A DNA stretch of 64,000 nt, from positions 27,889,882 to 27,953,881 of the forward strand of contig CM046453.1 in the NCBI GenBank assembly GCA_025506515.1. The letters are read 5' to 3'. Source of the DNA: Flaveria trinervia (lineage: Eukaryota > Streptophyta > Magnoliopsida > Asterales > Asteraceae). Every line of letters starts with the position of its first letter. The stretch's first letter is position 1. A program made the position numbers and the translations under genes. Below the pieces are notes generated by a model that ran no database searches, had not been told where the DNA came from, and saw nothing but the letters and a program-made list of their open reading frames with translations. This document shows positions 58,488-64,000 of the stretch, piece by piece.

Positions 58488-59577
58488 CTGATACAAAGAA
58501 AACGTTAGTATCCGTTAATTAAGAATATCTTGAATCACTTGGACTTGTAAATATTTCTTTTGATCTATCGTGCGAATGAGACTGTGCGACTGAGATCTAG
58601 TCGTGCGAATGAGTAGTGCGACTGAAATTCAGTCGTGCGACTTACCTCATACGTACGACTTGTCATCCGACTGAACTCATACGGATGTACACTCATTCTT
58701 GTATATCAGTCATTGGACTGAACTCATACGCGTGGTTCAGTCGTGCGGTTTAGCCATTCGCACTACTCAATCGTGCGACTAGAGTTCATCAACCTGTCCA
58801 TTCGCATGACAAACTGCTGTTCAATTCAAATTCAAATTTTGACCAATTCTTATGATTAGATGTCGTGTTTTGGTTCATTGAACTCGCAATCATTATACTT
58901 AGCACATAATAGCATTAATTTCGGTTGATTGCTTGAGTTAATTTGGTTATGTTGTCAAACAAGTCTGGGTTCTTGGTTTGGACCGAACTTGTTGATTTTG
59001 CAGTCAAATTGAATGAAAGATGGTTGGATTGAACCGCATTGTACCTGTATAGTCAGTGGCAATCGTCAGTGCACAACAATTAGTGGTATAGAAAGATCTA
59101 ATGAAAATTTGGCAGAGTAACGCCAGTCGTGCGAATTAGGGTTAATTTGGGAGTGATGAGTCTGTACGACCGACTCCCCTCTATTTATACTAAATTTGGA
59201 TTCAATCGTACAGCTGGACTCATTCGCTCATTTCATTCGGGCGAATGGACTTCAGTCGTGCGATTGGATCAGTTACTTACCTTCAATCGTCCGATTGGAG
59301 TTCAGTCGCGCGACTTGTTCATTCGCCCACTCTCAATCGGCCGAATGGCTCATTTGTATAAGTCATTCGGTTGAATGGTCCATACTCATGTCCATTCGGC
59401 TGTTTAATGCATGAGTATGGTCCATTCGCATGATTGGTCCATACTCAAGGTCCAGTCGTGCGAATGGGTCATACACTTGACATTTTCCTTGCTTTATGAC
59501 CATTTGACTTTTAAACTCTTTTAACCTGTTAATTTAACATTATGAACATTTGATCATCTCAGACATGATCATAATCA
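58488..59577 (-). promoter_or_regulatory. TE-3 copy H internal promoter with probable 5'-UTR intron
   Basis: On the minus strand: a post-pol remnant (59577-59480), motif array (59480-59200; CAGTCGTGCGA, GTCGCGCGACT and relatives), AGTATAAATAGAGGGGAG with TATA at 59189-59182, a 135-nt leader to a donor ACAG|GTAC (59044), and an acceptor TTTGTATCAG ending at 58488, directly before the ATG. A perfect plant branch-site match, TACTAAC, lies about 20 nt upstream of the acceptor. More motif copies lie in the intron (58560-58800). Confidence 0.62.
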
Positions 59578-60253
59578 GCATATATAGTGTGTATGTCGCT
59601 TGTCGAATAGTCTAGGCTTAATGTTATACACCTAATAAATGTGAAGTAGGTTTCTTGGATCAATAAACATCCGAGCATTTTCTTGACGGAAGGATAAACA
59701 ACATCAAACCAAAAGTCAAACAATAATACAAACTATAATTGAATGGTTTCATTGAACAAAACCTAACGATTACAAGCTCGTTACCACATAAGAATCAAGA
59801 CTCTTGGCAAGGGGAAGATCGAGCATGATCTCCCCTCTCATCTGGCAGCCCTAGGCTCCCGGGCACACTCTCCCTAAAACCCTTTTGAGAATTCTTCCTC
59901 ACTCTACACATTGAAACTGGTATATATAGGCCTCCGCCCATATTAGATGCGACTGGGCCCATTCATGCGATTGGACCATGCGTATGGTTCAATCATACGA
60001 CTGGACCATGCGTATGGTTCAATCGTACGTCTGGACCATACTTATGGTTCAGTCTTACGAATGTCCCAATCGCATCTCTCAGTCGCACAGCTGGTCCATT
60101 AGCATGGCTCAATCGTACGACTGAGTCTCATTCGCATATGCTCCTGCGAATGACCTAGTCTCATGTGTTTACAACATATCAGGTGTATAACATTAAGCCT
60201 AGACTATTCGACAAGCGACGGACACACTATATATGACTATATATGCTCCAACA
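59578..60253 (-). mobile_element. LTR-like unit with long inverted ends
   Basis: 676 bp. On the minus strand it starts TGTTGGAGCATATATAG at 60253, has a motif-3 array (60140-59945), TATATATA (59940-59931) and U5-like DNA. The last 56 bp (59578-59633) are the inverted complement of the first part (60181-60245), apart from a 10-bp insertion in the latter. No primer site follows it. It may be a truncated LTR of a TE-3 relative or a foldback-type element; I cannot decide. Confidence 0.5.
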
Positions 60254-61319
60254 AGTTAAAAAGTCAAACTAACCTATTCAACTTGCTGTGGGTTCTCATC
60301 TTATCCTTGGTTAACACAATTAAGGCATTTCCAATAAGGGGTGACGAGCAAAATAAATGCCATAAATGTGTGTGGATGACCTCAAATATGAGCAAAGTAC
60401 ATGTAAAAAATGCTAAAAGCAATCAAGCTGATAACATATGTTGTTGGTGCGTTATGTGCAAAAAGAAAAATAAATGCTCTAACAAGAAGATAGGTTGTGT
60501 GTCTCTCTGTTGTGCGGTGGCACTAACCTGAGGATAAGCATAACCTAAATATTCTAGAATTCATTGTTGTTTGCGCCTCTCTGTTGTGCGATGGCACTGA
60601 CCTGAGCCTTGGCATCTATTTGAAAGCTCTTAGAATAGTCTCTTCTTGTCCAATACCCGTAGATTGCTCAAAAATCTCCAAGAGGAATGTTGATTACCAA
60701 ATAAGTGTGTAATCCACAAATGCATGTTGAAATAATTAAACCTAATTCATCACCATTGAAAGTAAAAGGTTTGTGTATGGATTTAAGGGGACAAACATAC
60801 TAACAATCATCGTGACTGCAATTCTTGAAAGTCAAAATCATTGTGTACATCTTATAGCTTTAGTATGATTTCTTGAAAGTGCTAATGACTCTCAGACATA
60901 ACAAGAATCTAGCATCTAGAGCATGTTAATAAGGGGTTCCAAAACGATTCTGTTATCCCGTATTATTCCATAATGAATCGTTCCAGAAATGATCTAATCA
61001 ACTTGAAGTTGTTCTACTCAAACCCAAAACAACAAAAATATGTCTTATTTCTTTTTAATTTCTAAGTCATTTTTTATTTTTTTGTCGTTTGTAAGATTAA
61101 TCGTCAGACTATAAAACTGGATGTACTCGTTGAATCAGTTACTAAAATGGGTCACGTCTGAGGTGACTAATAAGCTTAATTAAATGGGTCACGTCTAAGG
61201 TGATCAATCAGTCTTAAACTAAAAGGATCTTGTCTGAGGTGATCAAATGGTGTTAAAAGGTCATAATGTTTATCAAATGTTCAACATTTTAAAGAGTTGA
61301 AAGTGTAAAGGGCTTAAGC
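60254..61319 (+). other. TE-3 post-pol spacer, resumed
   Basis: No convincing gene. CTCTCTGTTGTGCGRTGGCA occurs twice (60512 and 60576). Three imperfect repeats with core GGGTCACGTCTGAGGTGA lie at 61145-61240. The final part resembles the spacer of copy H just upstream of its array. A 122-codon frame at 60163-60531 with a Cys-rich end starts within the neighbouring unit and is not supported. Confidence 0.55.
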
Positions 61320-62310
61320 TCATAAGTATGAGCCAATCGCACAAATGGATCATAAGTATGAGCCATTCGTACGATTGGATCATAAGTATGAGCCAATCAC
61401 ATGATTGAACCATAAGTATGAGCCAGTCACATGACTGGACCATGAGTATGGAACAACCATGCGATTGGACTACAAGACTGAACCAATCGCACGATTAGAT
61501 CAAGGACTATGAGCCAGTCGCACGACTGAACCCCAGTTGCACGACTAAAGCATGAGTATGGGCTCAATCTCACGACTGGAGCATGCGTATGGGTCTAGTC
61601 GTACGATTGAACATCAAGACAGTATAAAAAGAGGGGTGAGTCGATCGCATTTCTCACCACCCCTCAAATCGTTCAAAACCTGCTCATACGTAGATACCTT
61701 GCCAAAATTTCTTCTCACCTTGATTTCTTGCCAATTGTGTTGCTGACCAATCTATTGTTCATCTACAGGTATTATGGGACTAAAATCTATCAAAATGACA
61801 GGTGAAATCAAACCCTAAATGACCTAATAGACTAGAAACAAGAAATCAATAAAACTCAACCAATAGATCACTTAAATGCACAAAATTGTTGAAATGAAGG
61901 ATATTAAGTGGTATTTAGAGTTAATGCGAATCTAATGAGCCTAAATACAATGTTTAACATCAATATTTGGCTAAGATTCGGGATCGGAGTGTCGCATAGA
62001 GTCTTCTGTTAATGGACACTCCGAATGAAGTTCAGTCGCACGATTGAGCCAGACGCAAGATTCATTCACACGATTGAATCATTCGGTGACTCAGTCGCAC
62101 GACTGACTGAACCACATGGCTTAACACACGACTAAGTTCAGTCACAAGCTCAATCGCACAACTGAACTCGGCCGCATGTTCAATCGCACCACTGAACTCA
62201 GTCGTATGCTTCAATCACATGATTGAACCAGATTGCTCAAAACAATTTAATTTCCAACAGTCATGTCTTATGCAAAAATCTAATGTTTATGTGTCTTGTG
62301 TTATAACAAC
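61320..62310 (+). promoter_or_regulatory. TE-3 internal promoter upstream of accessory ORF
   Basis: Motif array 61320-61615 (AATCGCACGATTG, CAGTCGCACGACTGAAC and relatives), then AGTATAAAAAGAGGGGTGAG with TATA at 61623-61630, matching copy H. Leader of about 140 nt to donor CTACAG|GTATT at 61769. The acceptor expected just before ATG 62311 reads AACAAC instead of CAG, so it may be mutated. A second motif block lies in the intron (62030-62240). Confidence 0.6.
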
Positions 62311-63560
62311 ATGGCTAATAGGTGGAATATCAACACCAAGCACAACAACTGTGCTCACCTTGATTCTACATCCAGAAACACGTTTGAGTTCTTAGGGATT
62401 ATTGCCTTTTTGCGCAGATCATGGATCTTCAAGGCTATCTATGTCCCCTGCACACCTTATAGATCCATTCAGCAAGCCTTCTGGGAAAGTGCCAAGGTAG
62501 ATCGGTCCGTTGAGCCACACCGTATACAGAGCCTTGTTTTCTGTCAAGAGATCGAGATTACTGAGGCTGATCTGAGGAGGGTTTTAGATCTGGGTGAGGA
62601 CAGAGCCTACCAAACTAAGCTACATCCCCTGACTGTCTAGGGATGCTTTATGAGGCTCAAGTATGCCGGTGACTTAAATGCCGGAGTACTGAACAAGAGT
62701 CACATATGCCTGTAATTCAAGTATCTGGCACACGTGATCCTGAAGTGTATTGCCTCCAGGCGTGGAGGATTTGACGAGCTATCCGACCAAATCCAGAATG
62801 CATATGTTGCACTGGTACTGAACCACCCGTTCAGTTTCTCTCGCATGATCTTCTCCTACTTGATCGAGAACCTTGAGGCTAAAGGCAAGGAAGGCTTCTG
62901 TATGTACCGATGTTTCTTACAGCTTATTATAGACGAGAAGCTTCCTTCGCTACCTAAGGAAAGGGATGATGCTGTTTGCTGGAAGTTATGGATGACACAA
63001 CATTAGGGAGGATGAAAGTTTACAGGGGGAAGCACTTGAAGCCCCCTGTCAGGAGATTGTTTGGGCATTTGGTCAGGGATGATTACGTGGCACCTGCTCG
63101 TAAGAAATTGCGTCACAATGACAGTGATTCAGATACTGAGCCATTCATGACTACCATATCCGATGATGATGACGATGATGATGACCAAGATGATGGTCAA
63201 GGTGAGAGAAATGCAGATCCTAGTACTGCACGGGCTACCGATATGACTACTATATCTTCACCACCTCCACCCAGTACCTCTTCTGCTCCAGGTAGATCTG
63301 AGCAGGCTGCTATCCACTCAGATTTTCTGATAGAGGAAGAAGAGGAGACAGATGGAAGCTGTGGAAGAAGAGAAGTGTGTTGAGGCTAGAAGAAGAAGAA
63401 GAAGAGGATGATGTGGAAGAATATAGGCTGCCTCTGTCTGCAGTCCTAACATTGGCTAAAGCCAAACCCATGCCCATCACTCCCACCTCACAGATGGAAG
63501 CTGTGAGAGTAAAGATTGAAGAAGAACAGCAGCAAAGGCTTCATGATGATGAAATGTTGA
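62311..63560 (+). pseudogene. TE-3 accessory ORF (host copy), interrupted
   Basis: ATG 62311 (MANRWNINTKHNNCAHL), homologous to copy H: PCTPYRSIQQAFWESAKVD, ITEADLRRVLDLGEDRAYQT, a stop at 62638, RRGGFDELSDQIQNAYVALV, FSFSRMIFSYLIENLEAKGK, LEVMDDTTLGRMKVYRG, LKPPVRRLFGHLVRDDYVAP, acidic Asp runs (63165-63190), Pro/Ser linker, then YRLPLSAVLTLAKA, which matches RLPLSAVIQLP of the TE-2 homologue. Cut at 63560 by a TE-2 LTR. Confidence 0.7.
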
Positions 63561-64000
63561 TGTTAGGATCAGTGATCTACGTTTGATTGATTAGAGAGTA
63601 TAGCAGCGGAATTCTAACAACGAATTAGCCAATTCACAAGAACGAAAAGATATTCAATGAAGAACAAAAACGGTTATAGATAGGGAGAATTCTGCAAATA
63701 TATTTCATTCAATATTCTCTTTCGTGGTAACGGAATGTCACACTTACAATTAGGTCGACACCTCTTATATAAGAGATGTGACGTCTGGTGATGTCACTTG
63801 ATAGTGACATCTAACAGAATTATTCCAACTGAAACACAACTATTGAAGATGTCAAAACAGCTGACATCTTCTTACAAAAAATACTAAGTGTTATCAGTTA
63901 CTACAACTACTGAAAAACATAAAACTACTGACACTACAACGACTGAAGAACAAGCTCTTCAGTCGTTTTACAAAACTACTGAAAGTAAAAACATAAAACT
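63561..64000 (-). mobile_element. TE-2 LTR (partial, runs off the window)
   Basis: Begins TGTTAGGATCAGTGATC, homologous to 4516 onward, with TATATAA at about 63765-63771 and the ACGACTGAAGA hairpin at 63939-63966. It is a separate TE-2 insertion, into the TE-3 accessory ORF; orientation as at 4516, so the element body or end lies beyond 64000. Confidence 0.83.

Larger units (their letters stand above)
54379..60253 (-). mobile_element. TE-3 copy H, reverse orientation, lacking gag-pol
   Basis: Minus orientation: outer unit 60253-59578, post-pol remnant and promoter 59577-58488, accessory ORF 58487-55128, polypurine tract, 3' LTR 55106-54379. Flanked on both sides by AGTTA, as for a 5-bp target-site duplication, and the outer edges are TG...CA. 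However, the right-hand unit is not the same sequence as the left LTR, so this is not a simple intact element. Confidence 0.6.
32396..63560 (+). mobile_element. TE-3 host element, split by three insertions
   Basis: Plus-strand pieces read in order: 5' LTR 32396-33217, primer site, gag 33702-34588, [gypsy 34589-48538], gag tail to RNase H 48539-53924, post-pol spacer 53925-54378, [TE-3 copy H 54379-60253], spacer 60254-61319, internal promoter 61320-62310, accessory ORF 62311-63560, [TE-2 LTR]. Without insertions about 11.3 kb is present, as expected for a Sirevirus. Gag continues across the gypsy insertion in the same sense, with TQYLVPEVNTTKL before it and TQYIVPEANTTKL after it. The LTR, leader and internal promoter share the CAGTCG-NN-CGACTG motif. 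Confidence 0.75.

Noticed and set aside
60163..60531. 122-codon frame with a Cys-rich C-terminus
   Set aside because: It starts inside the inverted-ended unit and runs into TE-3 spacer, so it spans an insertion boundary. No known domain is recognised.

Overview
The window is repeat-dense plant nuclear DNA. It holds LTR retrotransposons nested inside one another, and I see no convincing host gene, rRNA or tRNA. The polyproteins are Ty1/copia-type (gag, CCHC knuckles, D-S/T-G protease, DDE integrase, YVDD reverse transcriptase, RNase H, initiator-Met tRNA primer sites), with one Ty3/gypsy chromovirus-like element. The large copia elements look like Sireviruses: about 11 kb or more, a gag with two zinc knuckles, and a long extra ORF between pol and the 3' LTR. 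The style of that extra ORF suggests a eudicot, probably an asterid such as a composite, but this is a weak inference.

Four motif families can be told apart. TE-1 carries GCGAAAC/GTTTCGC, TE-2 carries CAGTAGTT plus CTTCAGCTGTTGAAG-type hairpins, TE-3 carries CAGTCG-NN-CGACTG, and LTR A carries CTTCCGAAG.

Layout. 1-5386 and 16106-21494 are arms of a large inverted duplication holding LTR A, an RT fragment, a TE-1 3' end and the TE-2 3' LTR. Between them lies the TE-2 body (4516-16037, minus), whose 5' LTR is missing and replaced by a 68-bp patchwork junction. 20651-30390 is a TE-1 element (minus) inserted in an older copia pol remnant (30391-32395). From 32396 to 63560 the host is one TE-3 element (plus): 5' LTR, gag, pol, post-pol spacer, internal promoter and extra ORF. 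It is split by a gypsy element (34589-48538) that itself contains a tandem copia (37886-46988), by a second TE-3 copy in reverse orientation (54379-60253), and by a TE-2 LTR (63561 to the window end).

Most notable pattern. The extra ORF seems to have its own promoter. In TE-1, TE-2 and two TE-3 copies, a dense array of the same motif found in that family's LTR lies just upstream of a TATA box, and the ORF follows, in TE-1 and TE-3 after what looks like a 5'-UTR intron. The LTRs show the same order, array then TATA. A shared transcription factor or silencing target acting on two promoters per element is inferred, not shown.

Caution: duplicated segments differ largely by single-base homopolymer indels, so some frameshifts described here may be assembly errors. 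All domain calls were made by reading the translations, without database searches.
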